From contig NZ_CP143867.1 in the NCBI RefSeq assembly GCF_036416795.1, forward strand, positions 2,968,001 through 3,032,000: a stretch of 64,000 nucleotides of DNA, read 5' to 3'. The notes below the pieces were generated by a model that did no database searches, was not told the origin of the DNA, and was given only the letters and a program-made list of their open reading frames with translations. Made by a program: the position numbers and the translations under genes. Below, one piece after another: positions 7,868-17,900 of this stretch. This stretch comes from Bacteroides sp. MSB163. Its GTDB lineage: Bacteria; Bacteroidota; Bacteroidia; Bacteroidales; Bacteroidaceae. How positions within the stretch are numbered: the first letter of the stretch is position 1; each line of letters opens with the position of its first letter.

Positions 7868-10800
7868 ATGAATTACAGGAAAAAGGTCGTGTTAATGCTC
7901 GGGGTTTTATCCTACCTCAATTTGGGAACTTTTTCTCAGGCTGCTTCCTTAACAGTGGATCATACTTCAGTAGCCGGTGTGCAGCAAGCTTCCAATGACA
8001 AGAAGACAATTAAAATTTCCGGTTCGGTCAGAGACGCTGCCGGTGAATCTATTATTGGTGCTACCATCCTGGAGAAGGGAACTTCAAACGGTGTCGTTTC
8101 CGATATGGATGGTAACTTTTCTATGACTGTGGCTGCTAATGGGATATTACACATCTCTTATATAGGTTATGTAGACCAGGATATAGCGGTTGCGGGTAAG
8201 AGTCTTTTCAATATTCAGTTGCTTGAAGATACGGAAATGTTGGATGAAGTGGTTGTTATCGGTTACGGTACGGTGAAACGTCGCGATCTGACGGGAGCCA
8301 TAGCCTCGGTAAAAGGAGATGAGGTTGCTGCTAATCCTGTATCCAACGTTGCGCAGGCCTTGCAGGGACGTCTGCCGGGAGTGAATGTAGTGTCACAGGA
8401 TGGTCGTCCGGGAGCTACGATCTCGGTTCGTGTCCGCGGAGGAGGGTCCATAACCCAGTCCAACGATCCGCTCTATGTAGTCGATGGATTTCCGGTAAGC
8501 AATATTGGTGATATACCGGCTTCGGAAATAGAATCTATCGATGTGTTGAAAGATGCGTCATCTACGGCTATTTATGGTGCACGCGGTGCAAACGGTGTAA
8601 TCCTGGTTACTACTAAGAGTGCCAAGGAAGGTCAGATCAAGGTGAGTTACGATGGCTACGTACAGGTCAAGAATGTATCGAAGACACTTGAAACGCTTTC
8701 GGCTCAGGAATATATTCTTCATAACTGGAGCTATGCCGCATCCAGAGGAACGGCTAACCAGGATGCTGTTGAGAAATACTTCGGTCTGGGAAGTAAGTAT
8801 GGTAACCACTATGCCGACTATGCCAATGTGAAAGCTCATGATTACACGGATGACGTACTGCGCACTGCACTCTCGCATAACCACAGTGTGAATGTTTCGG
8901 GTGGTACGGATAAAACGAAAGTGATATTCACACTCGGCTATGTTAACGATGAAGGAATCAAGATCAATTCGGATTACAACCGTCTGAACGCTTCTTTCAA
9001 GATTCGGCAGAAGCTTGCCAAGACGCTGGACCTGGATGTTGATTTCCGTTATACGGAGTCAAATCTGAATGGACGTGAGAATGTAACGAACGGTAAAGGC
9101 TCTAATGTGTCGGGAGCTTATCGCTATCGTCCCATTGACAATCCGTTGGGGGGTGTCTCTTATTCGGAAGTTGCGTCAGGCTTCAGTTTCGGTGTGGCTA
9201 ATATCGATGACAGGCACAATCCGGTAGAACTGATCGATGATATCACGAATAAATCCTATTCCCGTTCATTGAGAGGATCGGCAGCTTTGTCATGGGAGAT
9301 CGCCAAAGGGCTTGTGGCCCGCAGTGAACTGTCACTTACACGCAGTTCTTCGAAGAGTACTTATTATGAGAACGGATATACAAACGGAGATAAGCGTGCC
9401 ACCCTTAACCGGGGCATGGGAGATGGTTTGCGTTCGGTGAGCACCTTGAATTATAATTTCAATATCGGCAAGAACAATGTATTCTCGGCATTGCTGGGTA
9501 ATGAAGTCCTGAAGTCGGATTCCGAATCGTCACAAATCACGGGCCGTGGTTATCCCTCTACATTTGATTATGACACCACGATGGGATTGATCCATACGGC
9601 AACCACCTCTTTCTCTGCCACCAATTCTTATAGCGTGCCCGCCCGTACGGTGTCCTTTTTCGGACGTTTGAGCTATACTTTCATGGACCGTTATCTGTTC
9701 ACCGGTACGTTCCGTGCCGACGGCTCTTCTAAATTTGCACCGGATAATCGTTGGGGATACTTTCCCGCAGGTGCTTTCGCATGGCGCCTTTCAGAAGAAC
9801 CTTTCATGAACGGTACGAAGGATTGGCTTTCCAATCTGAAGCTTCGTTTGTCCTATGGCACTTCGGGCAGCGACAATATTAGTTCCAATCTGTGGCGTGA
9901 AACCTGGTCGAGCCTTGGTTCGGGCAGCAATCATACTCCTATCAACGGTGAGCTTGGTTCATTCTATCGTCCGGACGGTTTGCTGGCCAACTCTAAACTG
10001 AAATGGGAAACTACCATTTCACGCAACTTCGGTATTGACTTCGGATTCCTGAACAACCGTGTGAACGGTAGTCTGGAAGTATACTGGAATACTACGAAAG
10101 ATTTGTTGATGGCCGTACCTGTGGATAACACTACCGGATACTCTTACCAGTTCCAGAACTTCGGTAAAACATCCAATCGTGGTATTGAGCTTTCGGTGAA
10201 TGTAGATGTGATAAACAAAGGTGATTTCCGTTTCAACGTAGGCGCCATCTATAACTACAACCGCAATAAACTGGACGAACTGCCTAACGCCGACCAGTAT
10301 CTCTACTCTTCATACTGGGGTTCTTCTTCCCTGGTTCCTACCAACGATTATATGTTTGTAGAAGGAAAAGCTATCGGTCTGGTACGTGGCTTTATCAGCG
10401 AAGGATATTATACCGTGGATGATTTCAATTACACCAACGGCCAGTATGTTCTGAAAGAAGGTGTGCCCGATATTACGAAAGCCTTGACCGCTACATACAT
10501 GCACCCTTACGATCTGCCTGCCGGACAGACTGCATTCCCCGGAGCCGCCAAATTCCGTGATGTGGATGAAAGCGGTACGGTAGACTTGGATGATGCTACT
10601 TGCCTGGGCGAAGTGATGCCTCGCCATACGGGAAGTTTCCAACTGAATTTCAACTATAAGAACTTCGATCTTTCTACTAACTTCAACTGGACGGCAGGCG
10701 GTAAGGTATATAACGTGGCTGCTATGATCAATGCGTCCGGTCAGGAATTTGACGGAATCGGTGCGCAACGTGCATCCTGGGTGGCCGATGCTTTCAAGGT

Positions 10801-11209
10801 TTATAATGTGAATGCTGCGGGTGACTTGTATGCCGTTACCAATCCCGATGAGTTGAGAGCATTGAATGCGAATGCCAAATATCATTTACCCTACCATCAG
10901 AGCGGCATTACTTCATCAGAATGGTTGGAGAATGGTTCATACCTCCGTTTGCAGACGCTGACGCTCGGATATACCTTGCCCAAGAACTGGTTGGCTAAAG
11001 TGCATGTAGATAAGATACGCCTGTACCTCACCGCAACCAATCTCTTCACCATTACCGGTTATTCGGGCATAGATCCTGAAGTGAATGCTAACCCTACAGG
11101 ACAAAGCGGATTCTACAGTAACCTGAGAATTTTCCCGACGCTCAACATGGACTTCGGAACTTATCCGCGTGCGCGTACATTCACTTTCGGCGCTAACATA
11201 ACTTTCTAA
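7868..11209 (+). CDS. SusC/RagA-family TonB-dependent transporter 1
   Basis: Outer-membrane importer of 1113 aa that, with its SusD partner, takes oligosaccharides into the periplasm. A signal peptide is followed by a carboxypeptidase-regulatory-like domain (residues about 45-130, KISGSVRDAAGESIIGAT), the TonB-box region near LDEVVVIGYG, the plug domain (residues about 140-260, with YVVDGFPVSN, DVLKDASSTAIYGARGANG) and a long C-terminal beta-barrel ending in aromatic-rich TFTFGANITF. It heads an operon with susD1 (31 bp gap) and an esterase. Two operator half-sites precede its promoter. The ligand is inferred to be a pectin fragment from the flanking enzymes. Confidence 0.95.
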   Translation: MNYRKKVVLMLGVLSYLNLGTFSQAASLTVDHTSVAGVQQASNDKKTIKISGSVRDAAGESIIGATILEKGTSNGVVSDMDGNFSMTVAANGILHISYIGYVDQDIAVAGKSLFNIQLLEDTEMLDEVVVIGYGTVKRRDLTGAIASVKGDEVAANPVSNVAQALQGRLPGVNVVSQDGRPGATISVRVRGGGSITQSNDPLYVVDGFPVSNIGDIPASEIESIDVLKDASSTAIYGARGANGVILVTTKSAKEGQIKVSYDGYVQVKNVSKTLETLSAQEYILHNWSYAASRGTANQDAVEKYFGLGSKYGNHYADYANVKAHDYTDDVLRTALSHNHSVNVSGGTDKTKVIFTLGYVNDEGIKINSDYNRLNASFKIRQKLAKTLDLDVDFRYTESNLNGRENVTNGKGSNVSGAYRYRPIDNPLGGVSYSEVASGFSFGVANIDDRHNPVELIDDITNKSYSRSLRGSAALSWEIAKGLVARSELSLTRSSSKSTYYENGYTNGDKRATLNRGMGDGLRSVSTLNYNFNIGKNNVFSALLGNEVLKSDSESSQITGRGYPSTFDYDTTMGLIHTATTSFSATNSYSVPARTVSFFGRLSYTFMDRYLFTGTFRADGSSKFAPDNRWGYFPAGAFAWRLSEEPFMNGTKDWLSNLKLRLSYGTSGSDNISSNLWRETWSSLGSGSNHTPINGELGSFYRPDGLLANSKLKWETTISRNFGIDFGFLNNRVNGSLEVYWNTTKDLLMAVPVDNTTGYSYQFQNFGKTSNRGIELSVNVDVINKGDFRFNVGAIYNYNRNKLDELPNADQYLYSSYWGSSSLVPTNDYMFVEGKAIGLVRGFISEGYYTVDDFNYTNGQYVLKEGVPDITKALTATYMHPYDLPAGQTAFPGAAKFRDVDESGTVDLDDATCLGEVMPRHTGSFQLNFNYKNFDLSTNFNWTAGGKVYNVAAMINASGQEFDGIGAQRASWVADAFKVYNVNAAGDLYAVTNPDELRALNANAKYHLPYHQSGITSSEWLENGSYLRLQTLTLGYTLPKNWLAKVHVDKIRLYLTATNLFTITGYSGIDPEVNANPTGQSGFYSNLRIFPTLNMDFGTYPRARTFTFGANITF

Positions 11210-11240
11210 ATAGTAATTGTAAAATAACAGAGAAACAGAT

Positions 11241-13370
11241 ATGAAAAAGATATTGAATATAACTCTCGCGGCAGCTTTCGCATGTGCGATGACCAGCTGC
11301 CAGGACTTTCTCGACACTTCCTCTCCGAGTGTAGTAGACCGTGATTTTGTCTTCTCAAATGAAGAGTCTGCACGTGGTGCATTGTATTATGGTTATGAAA
11401 CCCTCCGTGCAAACCGGAGTGTACATAATGTCGGATTCTTCTGGCATCCGGTTTGGGGATCGGACATTGAAGACTCTCAAGACATCTACGATGAAGGTAG
11501 CGCCGGAATCTGTGAAAAATGGTATTATCCGGGTGGTACGGGCAACTATAACATTAACTCCGGTGAAGGAACGGAAGTGTTTACCAAGCTTTACGAAACG
11601 ATATCCGTGGCCAACTCCCTCATATCCAGCTTTGAGGCGCTTGATAATTTCCAGTCGATCATGACCGGAGAACCTAATAACCTTTCGGATATCTATGGGC
11701 AGGCTGTGGCTCTGCGTGCTACGTGCTACTGGGAGTTGTGTCGCTGGTATGGCGATGTGCCCCATGCACTGAATGCCGGTGAACAGGCAAAAGGACTGAC
11801 TTCCCGTTATGCCATTTATGACTATCATATCCGGAAACTCAGGGAGGTAGAGCCTCATATGTATCGTCCGGGTGAAGGTAGTACGCGGGCGGATGTCATG
11901 AATCGTACGTATGTTCAGGGACTTATAGGACGTCTTTGTATGTATAATGGTGGTTATGCAACCCGCCGTACCGACCTGGGTGCAGACTTCTATGTGGATG
12001 GTAACGGAAAGGTACTTACCTTCGACGATTGGAGTGTGGAAAAGAACGGTGCCATTTACGGACGCCGCAGCGATTGGAAGGATTTGTATGCCATAGCCAA
12101 AGAATATCTTCAGGCGATCTATATGAATCCCGGTTCGGTGGTATTACACACAACGGACCCCCGTTCTACAGGTAAGAACGGACAGGAGTATAATAATCCT
12201 TACCAGTATATGTTCCAGCAAATGCATGCTGCCGATAATATAACATTGGCTGATGAATCTATCTACGAACTCCCTCACGAATACAATGGCGGGTCTTCCC
12301 GTCCGGCTTATATCGGTCGCCCCTCATCGGGTGGTGACGGACAGGCGCCTTGCGTGGCATGTGGACAGGATCGTATCCAGGCACATTTCTACTACGGTTG
12401 GTTCGATAATAACGACCTGCGTCGTGACGCTTCTGTGGCCGTAACGGGCAGCACAGGTGGTGGTCAGGAGCTGATGCAGTCATTCGACCGCAGTGCGTGG
12501 GGTAAAGGATGTGGCCCGGGTACCAATAAGTGGGACTGGAACCGGATGACTGCTCCTGATACAAAAACATACGGTAATTCCGGCATCAACTTCTCCTATA
12601 TGCGTATCTCCGATGCTTATCTGATGTTGGCTGAAGTGTGTGCGGCATTGGGCGATGAAGGCAGTGCCAAGACGTACCTTGCCATTGTTCACAACCGGGC
12701 ATTCCCCGGTAATAACGACCCGAACTTTGAGAAATATATCTCAGATTGTGGCTCTGTGTACAATGCAGTGCTTAAAGAACGTGCCCTGGAATTCAGTGGC
12801 GAAGGTGTACGCCGTTTTGACATCATCCGTACCGGTATTCTTCCGGAGGTTGCCGTTGAAAACAGAAAGGTAATGTCGGCTATCATTGAGGGCATACGTC
12901 AGGATGGTTACTACACGTTTAAGAATGGCAATCAGATACCTGCCTATATCTGGACGAAGATGGTCGATGCTAAATCCAAGTATGGATATAGACTGACATC
13001 ACAAACTCCGGCTGATAAGCAAGATGATCCGGTATTGTTCCCAGGATGGCGCGGACAGCATGATGATTGGGGAAGTCTGGTTCCAGCTTATGCAGGCGTG
13101 ACGATGACGAACGTTGCAATCAAAGGTTTGTTTAAGTATATCGAACCGGGTTCTGCCGAAGCGTTGGCTTTGGAAGCTGATGGATATGTACAGACTCCCT
13201 GGGCTATTGATATGTTGAAATATGAGGATTCTTATGCGAAGAAACTCTTTGCCGGTTATACGGATGCCGATTATGCGGCAAAGAATCCGCCCATCCATTT
13301 ATTGCCGAATACCTATCAGGTATTGCTGAATTCGGGGATTACGAACGGTTATGGTTTTGAGCAGCAGTAA
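11241..13370 (+). CDS. SusD/RagB-family surface glycan-binding lipoprotein 1
   Basis: Surface lipoprotein of 709 aa, somewhat long for the family. The signal peptide ends in the lipobox TSC (Cys20), followed by QDFLDTSSPS, the usual SusD start. Tetratricopeptide-type helices include ALRATCYWELCRWYGDVPH, and the C-terminal part carries LKERALEFSGEGVRRFDIIR, the conserved RagB/SusD motif. It would act as the lid of the SusC1 barrel. Its stop codon lies 1 bp before the ATG of the next gene, indicating tight coupling within the operon. Confidence 0.93.
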   Translation: MKKILNITLAAAFACAMTSCQDFLDTSSPSVVDRDFVFSNEESARGALYYGYETLRANRSVHNVGFFWHPVWGSDIEDSQDIYDEGSAGICEKWYYPGGTGNYNINSGEGTEVFTKLYETISVANSLISSFEALDNFQSIMTGEPNNLSDIYGQAVALRATCYWELCRWYGDVPHALNAGEQAKGLTSRYAIYDYHIRKLREVEPHMYRPGEGSTRADVMNRTYVQGLIGRLCMYNGGYATRRTDLGADFYVDGNGKVLTFDDWSVEKNGAIYGRRSDWKDLYAIAKEYLQAIYMNPGSVVLHTTDPRSTGKNGQEYNNPYQYMFQQMHAADNITLADESIYELPHEYNGGSSRPAYIGRPSSGGDGQAPCVACGQDRIQAHFYYGWFDNNDLRRDASVAVTGSTGGGQELMQSFDRSAWGKGCGPGTNKWDWNRMTAPDTKTYGNSGINFSYMRISDAYLMLAEVCAALGDEGSAKTYLAIVHNRAFPGNNDPNFEKYISDCGSVYNAVLKERALEFSGEGVRRFDIIRTGILPEVAVENRKVMSAIIEGIRQDGYYTFKNGNQIPAYIWTKMVDAKSKYGYRLTSQTPADKQDDPVLFPGWRGQHDDWGSLVPAYAGVTMTNVAIKGLFKYIEPGSAEALALEADGYVQTPWAIDMLKYEDSYAKKLFAGYTDADYAAKNPPIHLLPNTYQVLLNSGITNGYGFEQQ

Positions 13371-13371
13371 T

Positions 13372-14523
13372 ATGGTAAGAAGATGTATTCTTTGCATGAT
13401 GTTAGGGTTGGCTACTTCGGTAGCCGCCCTATCTCAGCATTTATCCGGTTACGAACTGGAAAGAGAGATGCCTGTTTTTCTGGATCAATTGAAAGCAGAG
13501 TTGACTTACCCCATGGCTTGGGGAAATAGTCCGGTTAAGAATTTTAAGAAGTGGCGCAAACAGGCACGCAATGCCGTGCTGGATGCCATGCTTGCCCCTC
13601 CGCCTCGCACCACCGACTACCGGACCGAGGTCGTAGCCGAAGAGCAGCGGAATGGGTATAAAGCCCGGAAGTTACGTTTCAATCTGACCGGTTATTCTAG
13701 GGTGAACGCCTATATGCTGGTGCCCGATGGTGAAGGCCCCTTCCCGGCGGTAGTACTTTTGCATGATCATGGAGGGCATTATACGATTGGTAAGGAGAAA
13801 ATGATCCGTCCCTTCGGAGTGTCTCCCGAAGTCCTGGCTGATGCCGATGCCTGGGCCAAACAATGCTACGGTGGACAATACGTAGGCGATTATCTGGCTG
13901 CACACGGATATGTGGTCATCTCTATTGATGCTATATTCTGGGGAGAACGCGGACGGAAAGAAGGCATCGACGGCGACAAACACATGGCTGTGGCAGGCAA
14001 CTTCATGATGCTGGGACGCAGTTGGAGTGCTTTCATGAACTACGAAGACATGTATACTACCGACTTTCTGTCTACATTGCCCGAAGTCGACTCCAAACGT
14101 ATCGGTTGCATGGGCTTTTCGATGGGAGCTTACCGTGCCTGGATGCTTTCGGCACTTTCTGATAAGGTGAAAGCCGGAGTTGCCGTCTGCTGGATGGTGA
14201 CTACGGACTGCCAGTTCTCATGGGAGTATGGAAAAGAAAGGGGAGGTTTTGCCAATATGTTACCGGGCATCCGTCGTTATCTGGATTATCCGCATATCGC
14301 GTCCATCGCCTGTCCCAAACCGATGTTTTTCCTGAACGGGGAGCATGACAAACTCTTTCCTCCGGTAGGAGTGAATGCCGCCTTTGCAGAAATGCGAAAA
14401 GTATGGGAAAGCCGTTCCGCAGGCGACAAATTGGTTACGGAACTGTGGGATATGCCTCATGATTGCGGAATAAAGGTACAAGATGCCATTCTGTCTTTTC
14501 TGAAAAAGAACTTAGCTCAATGA
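13372..14523 (+). CDS. Secreted alpha/beta-hydrolase esterase, Abhydrolase_7-like (copy 1)
   Basis: Predicted 383-aa secreted esterase. A signal peptide (MVRRCILCMMLGLATSVAAL) begins at the ATG at 13372, directly after the susD1 stop; an in-frame ATG at 13351 would overlap susD1 and place extra polar residues before the signal sequence. The nucleophile is in GFSMGAYR (near residue 249), the likely acid in GEHDKLFP (near 326) and the His in MPHDCG (near 363). LLHDHGGH supplies the oxyanion region. It is a clear paralogue of the esterase at 19381, sharing PMAWGNSP/PAAWGNSP, EEQRNGYKA/TEQRNGYKA and IDAIFWGERGRKEG/IDALFWGERGRKEG. Its place in a pectin operon suggests a pectin acetyl or methyl esterase; a relation to CE19 is possible but not shown here. 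Confidence 0.85.
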   Translation: MVRRCILCMMLGLATSVAALSQHLSGYELEREMPVFLDQLKAELTYPMAWGNSPVKNFKKWRKQARNAVLDAMLAPPPRTTDYRTEVVAEEQRNGYKARKLRFNLTGYSRVNAYMLVPDGEGPFPAVVLLHDHGGHYTIGKEKMIRPFGVSPEVLADADAWAKQCYGGQYVGDYLAAHGYVVISIDAIFWGERGRKEGIDGDKHMAVAGNFMMLGRSWSAFMNYEDMYTTDFLSTLPEVDSKRIGCMGFSMGAYRAWMLSALSDKVKAGVAVCWMVTTDCQFSWEYGKERGGFANMLPGIRRYLDYPHIASIACPKPMFFLNGEHDKLFPPVGVNAAFAEMRKVWESRSAGDKLVTELWDMPHDCGIKVQDAILSFLKKNLAQ

Positions 14524-14626
14524 TGACCTCATCCATATACTTATGGTGATAAAAATCATTTACCTATATCCGCATTTCAATATTACCTCTTTGCAGATAA
14601 AAATTCCCCGGTTAAATAGGCGTTAA

Positions 14627-14741
14627 CTCCCCAACTGGGGAGTAACGCATTCCCCAACTGGGGAGCATCGTACTCTCTAACTGGGGAACATCGCACTCCC
14701 CAGCTGGGGAGTTAACACCCCCCTCAGATGGGAGGTGCTAC
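14627..14741. repeat. Array B: five tandem 23-bp dyad units
   Basis: Units begin at 14627, 14650, 14673, 14696 and 14719. The core is CTCCCC-AACT-GGGGAG, a 6-bp perfect stem, followed by a spacer like CATCGCA. The first four units are well conserved and the fifth is degenerate. The array fills part of the 411-bp gap between the convergent esterase and hybrid regulator 1. Apart from this array and the terminator at 14832 nothing else was recognised in the gap. Confidence 0.85.
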
Positions 14742-14831
14742 CCCCTCTACAATGCACTGTAGCATGGGTCGGCTGAATTTATCCTATTCGGTTATCAAGA
14801 TCAGAAGATAGAGATTAAAGAAGAGAAGTTG

Positions 14832-14872
14832 AGAAAAAGAGGCAGGCGGAATTATTAACAATCAGCCTGCCG
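14832..14872 (-). terminator. Terminator of hybrid regulator 1
   Basis: On the minus strand GGCAGGC and GCCTGCC form a stem with a 17-nt loop followed by TCTTTTTCTC, about 60-100 bp past the stop codon. Confidence 0.7.
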
Positions 14873-14934
14873 GTAATGAAATCTTCAGAAGATGGAATAA
14901 CCTCGACTTAATGGAGGAAAGCCGGAAGAAAACC

Positions 14935-17900
14935 TTAATTGTTTTGCTTTCGGCTTTCCTTGTATTCAGTCGGTGTCATTCCATATTGCTGCTTGAAGCA
15001 CTTGCTGAAGTAATGCGAGTCATTCAGTCCCACCATATAGGCTATCTGAGCCATATTATACTCTTCTGTCTCTATGAGTTGAGCTGCCCGCTTCATGCGT
15101 ATTTCTCTCAGGAACTCAACGGGAGATAAACCGGTCAGTGTCTTCAGTTTCTTGAAGAATACGGAGCGGCTCATGTTTACTTCGCCGGCAATGTCTTCCA
15201 CTGTAAGGTCACCGTTATCCAGATGCTTCTCTATGGTTTCCATCACTTTATCCATAAACTTCTGGTCGTTGGGCGAAAGGGCCGGAGTGGTGGTTTCCTC
15301 TTTCCCTGCCAGGGGGTGTTCGGTGGATGCAGGCAACAGACTGGCGCAATACAATGCCTGTAACTTCTTGCGCTGTTCAAGCAGATTGAAAATGCGTGCT
15401 TTCAGGTAGGCGGCGCTGAAGGGCTTTGTGATGTAATCGTCCGCTCCCAGCTTCATGCCTTCTATCTTGCTTTCGATGGTCGACTTGGCCGTCAGCATAA
15501 CGATGGGAATATGGCTTGTGGTCATCTCTTCCCGCAGTTCGCGCACCATTTCTATACCATCCTTTTCGGGCATCATAACGTCGCTGATGATGATATCTGG
15601 CATATACAACTTACTCTTTTCCAGTCCGGTATTACCATTTTCCGCTTCTATAACATTGAAGTACTGGGCAAAGATGGTCCTTATGAAGAAGCGTAATTCC
15701 TGGTTATCTTCCACTATCAGGATAGTTTCTTTTTCATTGTTCAGGTTCTCCTCTTCGTTTCCGGTGAGAGAAGAGAACTGATTTCCGGTGTATGCCGGTG
15801 AGGTATCACTTACCACGTAGTCGGACAGGATGAATTCAACGGTTTCGTCGAAGTGTTCCTTTCCTTTCTGCAATCTGATGCTGAAGCAACTCCCTTCTCC
15901 AAGTTTGCTCCGGATGCTGATGCTGCCGTGATGCATATCGATCAATTCTTTCACTAATGAAAGGCCGATACCGGTGCTGGCCTGGTTGAAGAGGTTCTTA
16001 TCCACTAAATTCTCGAAGCGGACGAAGAGGGACTTTTGCTTATTCTCCGCAATTCCTATTCCCTGGTCTTCCACGGCAAGAATCACATCCTTTTCTTCTT
16101 CCTGCACCATCACTTTGATCTGTTTCCCTTGGGGAGTATATTTGAAAGCGTTCGATAACAGGTTGAACAATATCTTTTCCAACTTGTCAGAGTCCGCCCA
16201 TATCTTGAGGCTAGCGACTTCCGTATCCATACTGAAATCAATCTGGTGTTCATCGGCAAGGCTGTTGAAGCTTTCCATAATGTGGCGGATGAAAGGGATC
16301 AGGTCAATCTGTTGCACCCTCATCTTCATCTTCTTGTTCTGTATCTTGCGGAAGTCCAGAATCTGATTGACGAGCCTTAGCATCCTGTTCGTGTTTCGCT
16401 CTACCAGCACCAACTGTTCCCGTTCCTCATCATTCAGCTTGCCGTGTTGCAGGACTTGCTCTACGGGACCGGCAATCAGCGTCAGCGGTGTACGCAGTTC
16501 GTGCGATATGTTTGTGAAGAAACGTAGCTTTATATCTGAAATCTCCTGTTCGACGGATACCTTATGCTTCAGCCTGAAGATGGTGAAGAGGATATAGGTG
16601 GCTGTAAAAATGACCAATAAGATGAATAGCACGTACAGGGAATATGCCCACGGTGTCTCCCAGAAGGAGGGAAGTATGTTGATGTCCAGTGTACGCGTGT
16701 TCTCCACCCAGATGCCGTCGCTGTTTGTAGAGCGGACTTTCAGGGTGTAATGCCCTTTCGGAAGGTTGGTGTAAGTGGCGGTTCGCTGGTTGCCGATATT
16801 GTTCCAGTTATTTTCAAAGCCTTCCAGTTTGTAGGAATAGGAGATGTTGCCGGGATACTTCATGTCCAGGGCGGCAAACTGGATGCTGAATCCATTCTTA
16901 TCGTGAGGCAGGGTCAGGAGGTGCGTATCATCGATGTGGGTGGTCAGTATGCCGCCTTCTTCGGGAGTCACCGTCTTCTCGGCCTGTTGCAGGCGGGTGA
17001 AGATGATAGGAGGAACGTATGTACTTGTATGGATGGAATCCGGAAAGAAGTAGAGGACACCTTTCACGGTGTTGAACATCAGATAATCGGACTCTGTTCG
17101 CAGGGCCGCCCCCTCATTGAAACTGATTCGTAGGGGGAAAGCTCTGGAAGGGTAGTTTATTATTTTATCCGTGGAAGGAATAAACTTGCACAGCTCTTTC
17201 TCTGTAGCGCACCACAAGTTGCCGTGCGGGTCTTCTTCGATGGACAGCAATACATCCGAAGGAAGTCCGTCTCTCATGGTGTAGGCCTGAAAGCGGGCTT
17301 CAGTGCCCTCCAGTGAGAGCAACTTATTGAGTCCGCCTCCGAAGGTGGCCACGTACATTTCGCCTTTCCGGGTGAAATAGATGTTGTGCACGTCGTTGTT
17401 GCTGAGGCTGTTGGCATTCCCCGAAATACGGCAGTAACGTTGGAATTCTATCTCTTCCGGTTCTTTGAAATAGTCCTTGCACATCAGTAATCCTGTGGCG
17501 CTGCCTATCCATATATTCCCTTTGGTGTCGGAGGTGATGAAACGCGTACGGTAGCATTGACTGATAGGATAATTCTTTAGCCGGTTTCGGTAGTTGATGA
17601 AACGGACTGCTTCTTTGTCTGTTCCCCGTTCCAGATAGTTGATGCCACCTTCGAATGTGGCAATCCATATCCGTTGCTGCCGGTCTTCATGCAGACTGTA
17701 GATCTCATTGCCGCTCAGACTGTATACATCGTTTGCGTCGGCACTGTACTGAACGAGATGATAAGTCAGGGGCTTCTCCTGAGGCCTGGCGGCGAATAGT
17801 CCGTTGCCTTTGGTGCCTATCCAGATGGTGCCTTCATGATCTTGTATGATGGAGTAGCCTATTCCTAACCGGTCCGTGCTGTAGGGGGAAATAGTCCCTG

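Noticed and set aside
13351..13371. ATG at 13351 for the copy 1 esterase
   Set aside because: It lies inside susD1 and adds polar residues before the signal peptide; the ATG at 13372 follows the susD1 stop directly.
14627..14741. Palindromic arrays as ordinary bidirectional terminators
   Set aside because: No T-runs follow the stems, some arrays lie between divergent genes, and a separate terminator for hybrid regulator 1 is present at 14832.
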